From Roseateles_B sp041905785 (GTDB lineage Bacteria > Pseudomonadota > Gammaproteobacteria > Burkholderiales > Burkholderiaceae_C), in the NCBI GenBank assembly GCA_041905785.1, contig JAYRKJ010000002.1, forward strand, positions 1 to 64,000: a stretch of DNA of 64,000 nt, read 5' to 3'. Positions 42,322-50,006 of the stretch are shown here, one piece after another; the first letter of the stretch is position 1; the number at the start of each line of letters is the position of its first letter. Under the pieces are notes generated by a model, which worked only from the letters and a program-made list of their open reading frames with translations, searched no databases and was not told the origin of the DNA. Both the position numbers and the translations under genes were made by a program.

Positions 42322-43959
42322 ATGAAGCGATGCCATCGCATGCTGAGCCTGGGCCTGCTGCTCCCGGCCCTGGCGACGGGCGGCACGGTGCCTGGCAGCC
42401 AGGCCGCCCTGGAGCGGATGCTGGATGCACGTCTGGCGCAGGACCGCTCGGGCGCCTGCGTCCAGGCTGCTGTGATCGACAAGGGTCAGGTCTTGCGCGC
42501 CAGCCGTTGTGCCGGCACGCGCCAGGAGGGGCCGCCGGCGCAGGACGCGGCATTCGAGATCGGCTCCATCAGCAAGACCATGACGGCCCTGCTGGTGGCG
42601 GAGCTGGTCACGCGCGGCCTGTGGTCGCTGGATGATCCGATCGCCAGGCATCTGCCGCAGGGGACTGAGCTTCCCCGGCAGGACGAACGCCAGATCCTGC
42701 TGCGCGATCTGCTGACCCACAGCAGCGGCCTGCCGCCACTGCCGCCGGGCCTGGTGGTCAGCGACCCCGACGATCCCTATGCCGGGCTGGACGAGGCGCA
42801 GCTGCTGGCCTCGCTGGGCCGGGTCCGGCTGACGCGGCCCATCGGCAGCCAGGTCGAGTACTCGAACTTCGGCATGATGCTGGTGTCGCTTGCCGCGGCC
42901 CGCGCCCTGGGTGGAGATTTCGAGGCGGCCCTGCGCCAGACCGTGTTCGAGCCGCTGGGCATGCGCCAGTCCCATGTGCGGCCGGGGCCGCAGTTCCGTC
43001 CTGCCCAGGGCCACCAGCCCGGTGGTGAAGCGACGAAAGCCTGGACGGTGGCACCCAATCTGGCCGGCATGGGGATGGTGAAGGCCTCCCTGGCTGATAT
43101 GGAGCGCTATGCCCGCGCCCAGCTGGGAGAGGCCCCCGCGGAACTGAGCGCGGCGCTGCGCCTGAGTCAGCAGCCGCTGGCCCATGGGTTCGCGATGAAC
43201 TGGCTGGTCCGGTCTCTGCAGGGGCATGAGCTGCTGATGCACGAGGGCGCGACGGGCGGCTTCTCCGCCTTCATGGCGCTGGAAGCCTCCCGGCAGCGGG
43301 CGGTCGTGCTGCTGTCCGACACGGCGCTGGCGGACCTGGGCGGGCTGGGCGAGCTGGGCCTGGCGGTGCTGGGGCTGGACGTCCCGCTGCGCCCGCGGCG
43401 GGACATCCAGGCGACGCCGGCCTTGCGCAAGGCGCTGAGCGGGGACTACGAGCTGGCCGGCATGACCCTGCGCATCTGGGAGGGCGAGGACGGGCGGCTG
43501 ATGGCGCAGGCCGCCGGGCAGAAGGCCTTCGAGCTGAAGTACGACAGCCAGGGCGACTTCTACCCCCAGGGCTTCACCGCCCTGCTGAGCCCGGTGCCGT
43601 CCAGCCAGACGGGCGCGCCCATCGAGCGCTTCGTCTGGCGCCAGATGGGCGGGGTGTCCGAGGGCCGTCGTCGCGGCCTGCAGGAGGCACCGCCGGCCAT
43701 CAAGAATCCGGCGTGGCAGGACTGGGCCGGCGAGTTCCTGCTGGCGCCGCAATTCAGCCTGAACGTTTTCGAGCGCGACGGACGGCTGATGGTGCAGGGC
43801 AGCGGCCAGCCGGCCATCGCGGCCGAGGTGCGTGGCGAGGACCGCATCGCCGTCCCGGCCGTTGGCGCTGTTGTGAGCTTCGAGCGCGACGCTGCCGGTC
43901 ATGTGGTGGCCGCCGTGCTGCAGCAGAACGGCCAGCGCCTGCGCGGTCCCAAACGCTGA
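42322..43959 (+). CDS. Class C beta-lactamase-fold serine hydrolase
   Basis: A 545-residue exported protein (signal about 1-21). The class-C serine hydrolase triad is visible: S82-I-S-K85, Y180-S-N182 and the third motif HEG in LLMHEGATGGF. The catalytic domain runs to about 350; the remaining 190 residues look like two lipocalin-type beta domains, as in DUF3471-bearing esterases. It could be a D-aminopeptidase, esterase or peptidoglycan-modifying enzyme rather than a beta-lactamase. It lies between the KdpDE-like pair and kup. A short GAATC/GATTC stem surrounds its AGGGGGAG ribosome binding site. Confidence 0.88.
   Translation: MKRCHRMLSLGLLLPALATGGTVPGSQAALERMLDARLAQDRSGACVQAAVIDKGQVLRASRCAGTRQEGPPAQDAAFEIGSISKTMTALLVAELVTRGLWSLDDPIARHLPQGTELPRQDERQILLRDLLTHSSGLPPLPPGLVVSDPDDPYAGLDEAQLLASLGRVRLTRPIGSQVEYSNFGMMLVSLAAARALGGDFEAALRQTVFEPLGMRQSHVRPGPQFRPAQGHQPGGEATKAWTVAPNLAGMGMVKASLADMERYARAQLGEAPAELSAALRLSQQPLAHGFAMNWLVRSLQGHELLMHEGATGGFSAFMALEASRQRAVVLLSDTALADLGGLGELGLAVLGLDVPLRPRRDIQATPALRKALSGDYELAGMTLRIWEGEDGRLMAQAAGQKAFELKYDSQGDFYPQGFTALLSPVPSSQTGAPIERFVWRQMGGVSEGRRRGLQEAPPAIKNPAWQDWAGEFLLAPQFSLNVFERDGRLMVQGSGQPAIAAEVRGEDRIAVPAVGAVVSFERDAAGHVVAAVLQQNGQRLRGPKR
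42482..42496 (+). repeat. Exact copy of 15-mer AGGGTCAGGTCTTGC
   Basis: Fourth exact copy; sense strand of the serine hydrolase gene, encoding part of KGQVLR. Confidence 0.9.
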
Positions 43960-43982
43960 GCGCCCGGCTCGCAGGCGCGGAC

Positions 43983-43999
43983 TTATGCGTTCCTGATGG
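43983..43999 (+). promoter_or_regulatory. 11-bp-period direct repeat at the kup promoter
   Basis: TTATGCGTTCCTGATGG: TTATGC at 43983 and TGATGG at 43994. It matches the block at 39985-40001 in 14 of 17 bases and, as there, is followed after 9 nt by a -10-like box (GATGCT, 44009-44014). Confidence 0.6.
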
Positions 44000-44003
44000 C
44001 CCG

Positions 44004-44043
44004 GCTGCGATGCTGGCGGCAACGTCACTTCAAGCATCGCAGC
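44004..44043 (+). promoter_or_regulatory. Perfect 11-bp inverted repeat touching the kup start codon
   Basis: GCTGCGATGCT (44004-44014) pairs perfectly with AGCATCGCAGC (44033-44043), and the ATG begins at 44044. As RNA it would hold the start codon at the foot of a stem with an 18-nt loop; as DNA it could be an operator. If the -10 box is at 44009 only the 3' arm would be transcribed from that promoter. Confidence 0.55.
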
Positions 44044-45951
44044 ATGTCCTCTGCTCAGCACGCGCCCTCAACGGATGGCGGTCATCCCAAGGCCCTGGCG
44101 GCCCTGACCTTGGGGGCCATCGGCGTTGTCTATGGCGACATCGGCACCAGCCCGCTCTACACCGTCAAGGAAGTCTTTCTGCCGGCCACCGGCGTGGCCC
44201 TGGAGCCAGGCAACGTCATCGGGACCGTCTCGACCATCCTGTGGGCGCTGATGCTGGTGGTGTCGCTGAAGTACGTGCTCCTGATCCTGCGCGCCGACAA
44301 CCGCGGCGAAGGCGGCGGCCTGGCGCTCACCGCGCTGGCGGCGCAGGCCGTTCGTGAGCGCCCGCGCCTGCGCGGTGCCCTGCTGTTGCTGGGGGTGTTC
44401 GGTGCCACGCTGTTCTATGGGGACAGCATCATCACGCCGGCTGTCTCGGTGATGGGCGCCATCGAAGGCCTGGAGGTCATCACGCCTGCGCTCAAGCCCA
44501 TGGTCCTGCCCTTGTCCCTGCTGATCCTGGTCGGACTGTTCGTGATCCAGCGCTTCGGCACCGCGGTGGTGGGGCGGCTCTTCGGCCCGGTGATCACTTT
44601 GTGGTTTGTGGTGCTGGCCGGCATGGGCCTGTGGCACATCGGGCAGGAGCCCGGCATCCTGGCGGCCCTGAACCCGCTGCACGCCTGGCATTTCCTGACC
44701 GAGCGCGGCTGGCATCTCTTCGCCGCCGTGGGGGCCATCGTGCTGGCCCTGACCGGCGCCGAGGCGCTGTATGCCGACATGGGCCACTTCGGCGCCCGCC
44801 CCATCCGCCTGGCCTGGACGGGGCTGGTGCTGCCTTCCCTGGCCCTGAACTACATGGGCCAGGGTGCCTTGCTGCTCAAGGACCCCAGCGCCATCGAGAA
44901 CCCCTTCTACCGCCTGTTCCCGTCCAGCTGGCTGCTGCCGGCCGTGGTGCTGGCCGCCCTGGCCGCGGTGATTGCCTCGCAGGCGGTGATCTCGGGCGCC
45001 TACTCCATGACCAAGCAGGCCATCCAGCTGGGCTTCCTGCCCCGCATGGAGGTGCGCAACACCTCCGCTCATGAGGCCGGGCAGATCTACATGCCCGGCG
45101 TCAACTGGGCGCTGCTGGCGGGCGTGCTGGCCGCCGTGCTGTACTTCGGCAGCTCCTCGGCCCTGGCCGGCGCCTACGGCATCGCCGTGACGCTGACCAT
45201 GATGATCACCACGGTGCTGACCTTCTTCGTCGTGCGCCACGGCTGGGGCCTGCCGGCGCCCGTCGCTTACGGGGCCACGCTTTTTTTCCTGGCCCTGGAT
45301 GCCCTGCTGGTGGCCGGCTGCGCGGTCAAGTTCCTGGACGGCGGCTGGTTCCCGCTGGCCATGGGCGGCCTGCTGTTCCTGGTGATGAGCACCTGGTCCC
45401 GCGGCCGTGAGCTGCTGATGGCCGGCATCCAGCGCGACGGCCTGGCCCTGCTGCCCTTCCTGCAAAGCGTGGCCGGCAGCGACAGCGGCGTGTACCGCGC
45501 CAGCCGCACGGCGGTCTACGCGGTGGCCAACCCGGACACCGTACCCCAGGCCCTGCTGCACAACCTCAAGCACAACCAGGTGCTGCACGAGCAGAACCTC
45601 ATCCTGACCGTGGTCTACGCCGAACGCCCCTATGTGCCGCAGGGCGAACGGGTGGAACTGCAGGCCCTGGTGCCGGGCTTCTGGCGCGTCACCCTGCACT
45701 TCGGCTTCATGGACGTGCCCGACGTCCCTGCCGCCCTGGCCTTGTGCAAGCCCCTGGGCCTGGACGTGCCGCCCTTCGAGACCAGCTACTTCCTCAGCCG
45801 CGAGACGGTGGTGCCCACGCCGGGCGCCGGCATGGCCAACTGGCGCGAGCGGCTCTTTGCCACCCTGAGCCGCAATGCGGGCAGCGCGGCCGAGTACTTC
45901 CACCTGCCGGACAACGCCGTGGTGGAACTGGGCACCCGGGTGCAGATCTGA
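44044..45951 (+). CDS. kup: Kup potassium uptake transporter
   Basis: A 635-residue Kup/HAK/KT transporter. It opens ALTLGAIGVVYGDIGTSPLYTVKE (shown as VVYGDIGTSPLYTVKEVF, about 20-37), the family signature that lines the potassium site, has about twelve helices to residue 440, with the Tyr/Asp/Glu pattern GAEALYADMGHFG (about 237-249), and a cytosolic C-terminal domain (about 445-635). It mediates proton-coupled low-affinity potassium uptake. The ATG at 44044 was chosen by the family start. Unusually, its leader carries a direct repeat shared with the KdpDE-like operon upstream, so it may be regulated by that pair rather than constitutive. Confidence 0.95.
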   Translation: MSSAQHAPSTDGGHPKALAALTLGAIGVVYGDIGTSPLYTVKEVFLPATGVALEPGNVIGTVSTILWALMLVVSLKYVLLILRADNRGEGGGLALTALAAQAVRERPRLRGALLLLGVFGATLFYGDSIITPAVSVMGAIEGLEVITPALKPMVLPLSLLILVGLFVIQRFGTAVVGRLFGPVITLWFVVLAGMGLWHIGQEPGILAALNPLHAWHFLTERGWHLFAAVGAIVLALTGAEALYADMGHFGARPIRLAWTGLVLPSLALNYMGQGALLLKDPSAIENPFYRLFPSSWLLPAVVLAALAAVIASQAVISGAYSMTKQAIQLGFLPRMEVRNTSAHEAGQIYMPGVNWALLAGVLAAVLYFGSSSALAGAYGIAVTLTMMITTVLTFFVVRHGWGLPAPVAYGATLFFLALDALLVAGCAVKFLDGGWFPLAMGGLLFLVMSTWSRGRELLMAGIQRDGLALLPFLQSVAGSDSGVYRASRTAVYAVANPDTVPQALLHNLKHNQVLHEQNLILTVVYAERPYVPQGERVELQALVPGFWRVTLHFGFMDVPDVPAALALCKPLGLDVPPFETSYFLSRETVVPTPGAGMANWRERLFATLSRNAGSAAEYFHLPDNAVVELGTRVQI

Positions 45952-45990
45952 CGAAGGCTTGAACGAACCTCAGGGAGGAGGTGAGCAGCC

Positions 45991-46029
45991 GCCGGCCCGG
46001 GCCGACCCGCTGAGGGAGGCCGGGCCGGC
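45991..46029 (+). terminator. Strong hairpin after kup
   Basis: GCCGGCCCGG (45991-46000) and CCGGGCCGGC (46020-46029) form a perfect 10-bp G+C stem with a 19-nt loop, 40 nt past the kup stop. No T-run follows, so it would be an inefficient intrinsic terminator or a 3'-end stabiliser. Confidence 0.45.
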
Positions 46030-46050
46030 AGGCCTGTTCCGGCGTCTGCC

Positions 46051-46056
46051 TACAAT
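46051..46056 (+). promoter_or_regulatory. -10 box TACAAT before the ParB-like gene
   Basis: TACAAT, 41 nt before the ATG at 46098. The -35 region (around CTGTTCC) is weak. Confidence 0.45.
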
Positions 46057-46097
46057 CGCGGCCCGCTGAACTTGTTGTACCCGTCCCGCGTGCGCCC

Positions 46098-46961
46098 ATG
46101 AACATCATCGTCAAGGAAGAACTCAAGGCCTACATCGACCCGCTGACGCCCGAGGAGCACGAAGCGCTTGAGCGCAGCATCCTGGCCGAAGGCTGCCGCG
46201 ACGCGCTGGTGCTGTGGGGCGACGTCCTGGTCGACGGGCACAACCGCTACGGCATCTGCCAGAAGCACGGCCTGCCCTTCCAGACCATCCAGCATCCGCA
46301 CTTCAAGTCCATGGAGGACGTGCACCTGTGGATGATCGACCAGCACCTGGGCCGCCGCAGCGTCTCGGATTTTCAGCGCGGTGTGCTGGCCCTGCGCAAG
46401 AAGGAGATTCTGGCCGAGCGCCGGGCCCGCAAGCTGGCCGAAAGCGCCGAGCAGATGGCCGCCGCGCCCGGTGAGGCCGATGTCGCAGAACCCGGCGCCG
46501 ACGCCCCCTGGGAGGGCCAGGCCGAGCTGCCGCCCGTGCCCGTGCTGAACACCCGCGAAGCCGTGGCTCGCGCGGCGCGCATCAGCGCTGCCCAAGTCCA
46601 GCAGATCGAGAAAATCCAGAAAAACGCCGCCCCGGAGCTGGTGGCAGCGGTGCGCGCAGGCACCGTGTCGCTCAACACCGCCGCCACCGTGGCCGCCCTG
46701 CCGGTGGAGGAACAGCAGGCCGTCGTGGCCGCAGGCAAGGACGAGATCAAGCAGGCCGCCAAACGGGTGCGCCAGTCCAAGGCCAAGCCCAAGGAGGCGG
46801 CGGCAGAGGGCGGTGACGAGAAGCTCAACAGCGCCGGGCTGCCGCCGGTCACGGCCGAGTCCGCCACCGAGGCCCAGATCAAGGCCCTGCAGGCCCGCGT
46901 GGCCGAGCTGGAGGCCGAGAATGCCGCGCTGCGCGCCCAGCTGGCGGCGCTGCAGGCCTGA
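46098..46961 (+). CDS. ParB-like-domain protein with C-terminal coiled coil
   Basis: A 287-residue protein. The N-terminal 90 residues resemble a ParB/Srx-type nuclease-like domain (LTPEEHEALERSILAEGC, then VLVDGHNRYGIC with the conserved GHNRY). A helical middle (SVSDFQRGVLALRKKEIL, then a segment resembling the KorB-like HTH around AARISAAQVQQIEKI) is followed by a charged linker and a leucine-zipper-like coil (IKALQARVAELEAENAAL). The layout recalls plasmid or phage ParB/replication-associated proteins, but no parA or mobile element adjoins it. The function is unknown; chromosomal domestication is possible. Confidence 0.75.
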   Translation: MNIIVKEELKAYIDPLTPEEHEALERSILAEGCRDALVLWGDVLVDGHNRYGICQKHGLPFQTIQHPHFKSMEDVHLWMIDQHLGRRSVSDFQRGVLALRKKEILAERRARKLAESAEQMAAAPGEADVAEPGADAPWEGQAELPPVPVLNTREAVARAARISAAQVQQIEKIQKNAAPELVAAVRAGTVSLNTAATVAALPVEEQQAVVAAGKDEIKQAAKRVRQSKAKPKEAAAEGGDEKLNSAGLPPVTAESATEAQIKALQARVAELEAENAALRAQLAALQA

Positions 46962-47009
46962 TCGCGTCAGCTCACCGCGTCCAGCCAGGCAAGACCTGGC
47001 CCCCAGTGC

Positions 47010-47549
47010 TCAAAGCGGCAGCTCGGTGTAATAGCGCCCGCCGTGGAAGATCAAGGGCTGGGCCTGGGGCTGCACGCTGCAGCGCTCCACCTCGCCCACG
47101 AAGATCACGTGGTCGCCTTCCTCGTACTGGCTGCGGTTGGCGCATTCGAAGACCGCTGCGCAGCCCAGCAGCACCGGTACGCCGCCCGCGCCTTCGCTCC
47201 AGGCCACGCCGGCGAAGCGGTCGATGTCCCGCGTGGCAAAGCGCTGGGCCAGCGCTTTCTGCTCGGCCGCCAGGATGTGGATGGCGTAGTGCGAACCGCC
47301 GCTGAATACCGGCATGGACCCGGCGCGCCGCGCCAGGCTCCACAGCACCAGCGGTGGCGTGAGCGAGACGCTGTTGAAGGAATTGGCCGTCAACCCCACC
47401 AGGGAGCCGCCCTCGGCGCGGGCGGTGACGATGCAGACGCCCGTGGCGAACAGGCCCAGCGCGGCACGGAACTGCTGGGCATCGGCCGGGTCGGCGGCGG
47501 TGCCTGGAGCTTCAGCCGGCACTGTCGGAAACGGGGGCGGTTTTGACAT
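47010..47549 (-). CDS. Flavin reductase family protein
   Basis: A 179-residue flavin-reductase-like split-barrel protein (FMN-binding, PF01613): LGLFATGVCIVTARAEGG (about 30-47), VGLTANSFNSVSLTPPLVLWSL, and the C-terminal GDHVIFVGEVERCSV with a closing HGGRYY. Members reduce FMN/FAD with NAD(P)H, often for a two-component monooxygenase, but no oxygenase gene is adjacent. The start at 47549 lies back to back with the promoter side of the next, plus-strand gene. Confidence 0.92.
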   Translation of the reverse strand: MSKPPPFPTVPAEAPGTAADPADAQQFRAALGLFATGVCIVTARAEGGSLVGLTANSFNSVSLTPPLVLWSLARRAGSMPVFSGGSHYAIHILAAEQKALAQRFATRDIDRFAGVAWSEGAGGVPVLLGCAAVFECANRSQYEEGDHVIFVGEVERCSVQPQAQPLIFHGGRYYTELPL

Positions 47550-47582
47550 GCGTCTATTGTCGCCCGGCAGGCGCCTCCCCTG

Positions 47583-48155
47583 GTGCGGGGGGATTTGAGC
47601 AGCGCACGGCGCGGCTCTCGCCAAAGATTGCGCTGGCTCAGGGCGCCGCTGTCGCGGGCCGGGTCCACTGCGGGCGTGAATGCGCCACGCCCTTCCAGCC
47701 CCGTCAGCACCGCCGTCTGGCCCGTGCTGCCGCCCTTGCCCGTCCCGCTGGCACCGGCGGGACCCCTGGGTGTGTCCGGCCCCTGCGAGCTGCTGCTGCT
47801 GGACGCCAGCCAGCTGCAGGGCTGCCTCAGTGCGTTCCATGACGGCGACCTGGCCCTGGACCTCAAAGTGCCGCGGCGTCGCCAGCCGCTGTGCGTGCCG
47901 CTGAACCGCCTGCAATGGCTGCACCTGGATGCGCTGCCGCAGCTGCCCCCCGATGTCTCGGCGCTGCAGGGCCTGCAGGTGGAGTTGTCCGGCCCGGTGG
48001 CGGCGCCCGTGCGCGGCGAGTGCCTGGGCGAGCGGCAGGTGCCTGGCGGTCGCTGGCTGCTGCTGCGCGATGAATCCGGGCGCCTGGGACAGTGGTTCGT
48101 GCATCGTCGGCCGGATGTGGGACTGCGCTGCTTGGGCGAGACGAAGCGCTCCTAG
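47583..48155 (+). CDS. Unknown protein
   Basis: A frame of 190 codons with a GTG start; the true start is uncertain, since the first 65 residues (arginine-, proline- and serine-rich) look poorly coding. From about residue 66 it has a regular hydrophobic pattern (PCELLLLDASQLQGCL, VPLNRLQWLHLDALPQ, RWLLLRDESGRLGQWFVHR) that looks like a genuine small beta-rich domain. I do not recognise the family. It lies 10 nt before the AmpG gene and is divergent from the flavin reductase. Confidence 0.55.
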   Translation: MRGDLSSARRGSRQRLRWLRAPLSRAGSTAGVNAPRPSSPVSTAVWPVLPPLPVPLAPAGPLGVSGPCELLLLDASQLQGCLSAFHDGDLALDLKVPRRRQPLCVPLNRLQWLHLDALPQLPPDVSALQGLQVELSGPVAAPVRGECLGERQVPGGRWLLLRDESGRLGQWFVHRRPDVGLRCLGETKRS

Positions 48156-48158
48156 AAT
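48153..48158 (+). promoter_or_regulatory. -10 box TAGAAT almost at the ampG start (probable leaderless mRNA)
   Basis: TAGAAT-CCGCCCC-ATG: only 7 nt separate the box from the start codon at 48166, placing transcription start on the ATG. The box overlaps the TAG stop of the preceding frame. No ribosome binding site is visible. Confidence 0.5.
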
Positions 48159-48165
48159 CCGCCCC

Positions 48166-49785
48166 ATGCCCACCCCGCCCGCCTCCGCGGCGCCTTCGGT
48201 CGCGCCCGGTCTGGCGGCGCGTCTGCAGAGCGTCTACCGCCTCGCCATCGTCACCTTGCTGGGCTTTGCGTCCGGCCTGCCCCTGTCCTTGACCGGGCCG
48301 ACCATGCAGGCCTGGCTGAGCGGGGAGGGCATTGATCTGGCCACCATCGGCGTGCTGAGCCTGGTCGGCCTGCCCTATACCTTCAAGTTCCTCTGGGCGC
48401 CCCTGATGGACCGCTTCGAACTGCCTCTGCTGGGGCGGCGGCGCGGCTGGATGGTGCTGACCCAGCTCGCGCTGGCCGGCCTGATGATGGCCATGGCCGC
48501 GTGCTCGCCCAAGGCCAGCACGGGCCTCTTCGCGCTCCTGGCGCTGGGCGTGGCCTTTGCCTCGGCGGCGCAGGACATCGTCATCGACGCCTATCGCACC
48601 GACGTGCTCGTGCCCGCCGAGCGCGGGCTGGGGGCCTCGTTGAACGTTGCGGGCTACCGGCTGGCGATGATCGTCTCCGGCGGCCTGACCTTCATCTGGG
48701 TGGACCCGAAGCAGGGCGGCGGCTGGACCTGGCCGCAGGTCTACCAGGCCATGGCCTGGCTGATGGTGGCCGCCGCCGTGGCTTCTGCCTTGCTGGTGCC
48801 CCGCCTGCGCCAGGCCCGTGCGCCGCAAAGCGTGGCCCGCCATGACGTGACCGGCTTTCTGGCCGTGCTGCTCACCGTAGGCCTGGGCGCAACGGCGGTC
48901 AACCTGTTCCTGGCCCCGGCCCTGCGGCAGGGCCTGGCGCCGCTGTGGGCGCTGAGCAGCCTGCCCGCGGCGCTGGCGGGCAAGTGGACGGACTTCCTCA
49001 CCCTGCTCGTGGGCATCGCCCTGATCGGCCCCGCCGCGCTGTGGACGGCACGGCGCGCGCGCTTCGAGACCTTGCTGAACAGCCTGGGCAACTACTTCGC
49101 CCAGCCCGGCGCCCTGGCCTTTCTGGGCTTCATCGTGCTGTACAAGCTGGGCGACGCCTTCGCCCAGGCCCTGCTGACCCCCTTCTTCCTGAACGGCATG
49201 CACTTCAGCACTGCCGAGATCGGCGTGGCCTACAAGGTGATCGGCATGTGGCTGAGCATCCTGGGCGCGCTGCTGGGAGGGGCTTTGATGCTGAAGCTGC
49301 GCCTGTGGCGCTCTTTGCTGGCGTTTGGCAGCCTGCAGACCCTCAGCGCCTTGGGGCTTTGGTGGCTGGCGCAGGCGGGGCCGGGGCAGCTGGGGCGCAT
49401 CGTCATGCCGGCCTTCGACTGGGGCTTCGTGAAGCTGGCCCAGGCCACGCCGGTGGACGTGAGCCTGATGCTCGCCGTGGCCAACGAGAACCTCTGCGGC
49501 GGCATGGCCACCGCCGCCCTGCTGGCTCTGCTGATGAGCCTGTGCAACCAGCGCTTCACCGCGACGCAGTTCGCCTTGCTGTCGGCCTTTGCCATGGTCG
49601 GCCGGGTGTGGGTGGGGCCGCTGGCGGGCGTGCTGGCGGAATCCATCGGCTGGCCCGGCTTCTTCATCGTGGCCTTCGGGCTGGGGCTGCCTGGCCTGCT
49701 GATGCTGCTGGGGCCCCTGCGCCAAGCCATCCTGGCCCTTGAAGTGGCGCCGGATGACGCCAACTCGGCAGTGGAGGCTGCGTAA
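48166..49785 (+). CDS. ampG: AmpG family muropeptide permease
   Basis: A 539-residue MFS transporter with 12-14 helices. TLLGFASGLPLSLTGPTMQAWL (about 26-47; split SGLPLSLTGPTMQAWL) and the following VGLPYTFKFLWAPLMDRF (about 66-83) are AmpG signatures, as is AFASAAQDIVIDAYRTDVL. AmpG imports GlcNAc-anhydro-MurNAc peptides for cell-wall recycling and, in many species, signals to beta-lactamase regulators; no ampC/ampR pair is next to it. Its hydrophilic N-terminus is short. Gene symbol assigned by family similarity. Confidence 0.9.
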   Translation: MPTPPASAAPSVAPGLAARLQSVYRLAIVTLLGFASGLPLSLTGPTMQAWLSGEGIDLATIGVLSLVGLPYTFKFLWAPLMDRFELPLLGRRRGWMVLTQLALAGLMMAMAACSPKASTGLFALLALGVAFASAAQDIVIDAYRTDVLVPAERGLGASLNVAGYRLAMIVSGGLTFIWVDPKQGGGWTWPQVYQAMAWLMVAAAVASALLVPRLRQARAPQSVARHDVTGFLAVLLTVGLGATAVNLFLAPALRQGLAPLWALSSLPAALAGKWTDFLTLLVGIALIGPAALWTARRARFETLLNSLGNYFAQPGALAFLGFIVLYKLGDAFAQALLTPFFLNGMHFSTAEIGVAYKVIGMWLSILGALLGGALMLKLRLWRSLLAFGSLQTLSALGLWWLAQAGPGQLGRIVMPAFDWGFVKLAQATPVDVSLMLAVANENLCGGMATAALLALLMSLCNQRFTATQFALLSAFAMVGRVWVGPLAGVLAESIGWPGFFIVAFGLGLPGLLMLLGPLRQAILALEVAPDDANSAVEAA

Positions 49786-50006
49786 GGCCTGTCGAGTGCC
49801 GCCCGGCGCCTGAAGCCAGCCGGCCAGGGTTTGCGGCCTCGGGTGCCTTGCCCGGCGACACGCATGCAGGGCGTCGGCGGCTGCCGGCGATCGGCGTGGC
49901 GGCGCAGGTGTGGCGGCGTAGGGGTGGGGCCGGGCTGTGTACAGTCGGTGCCTGGACGTTGCGAACCGGGCCTGCCTGGCTTCGTCGCGCAAGGGCTAGC
50001 AAGACC

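Noticed and set aside
42322..43959. Naming the serine hydrolase a beta-lactamase resistance gene
   Set aside because: The catalytic motifs are shared by esterases and peptidases, and the C-terminal lipocalin-like domains speak against a true AmpC.
44004..44043. kup leader as a ydaO-type c-di-AMP riboswitch
   Set aside because: The leader is far too short and shows only one hairpin; the conserved ydaO core is absent.
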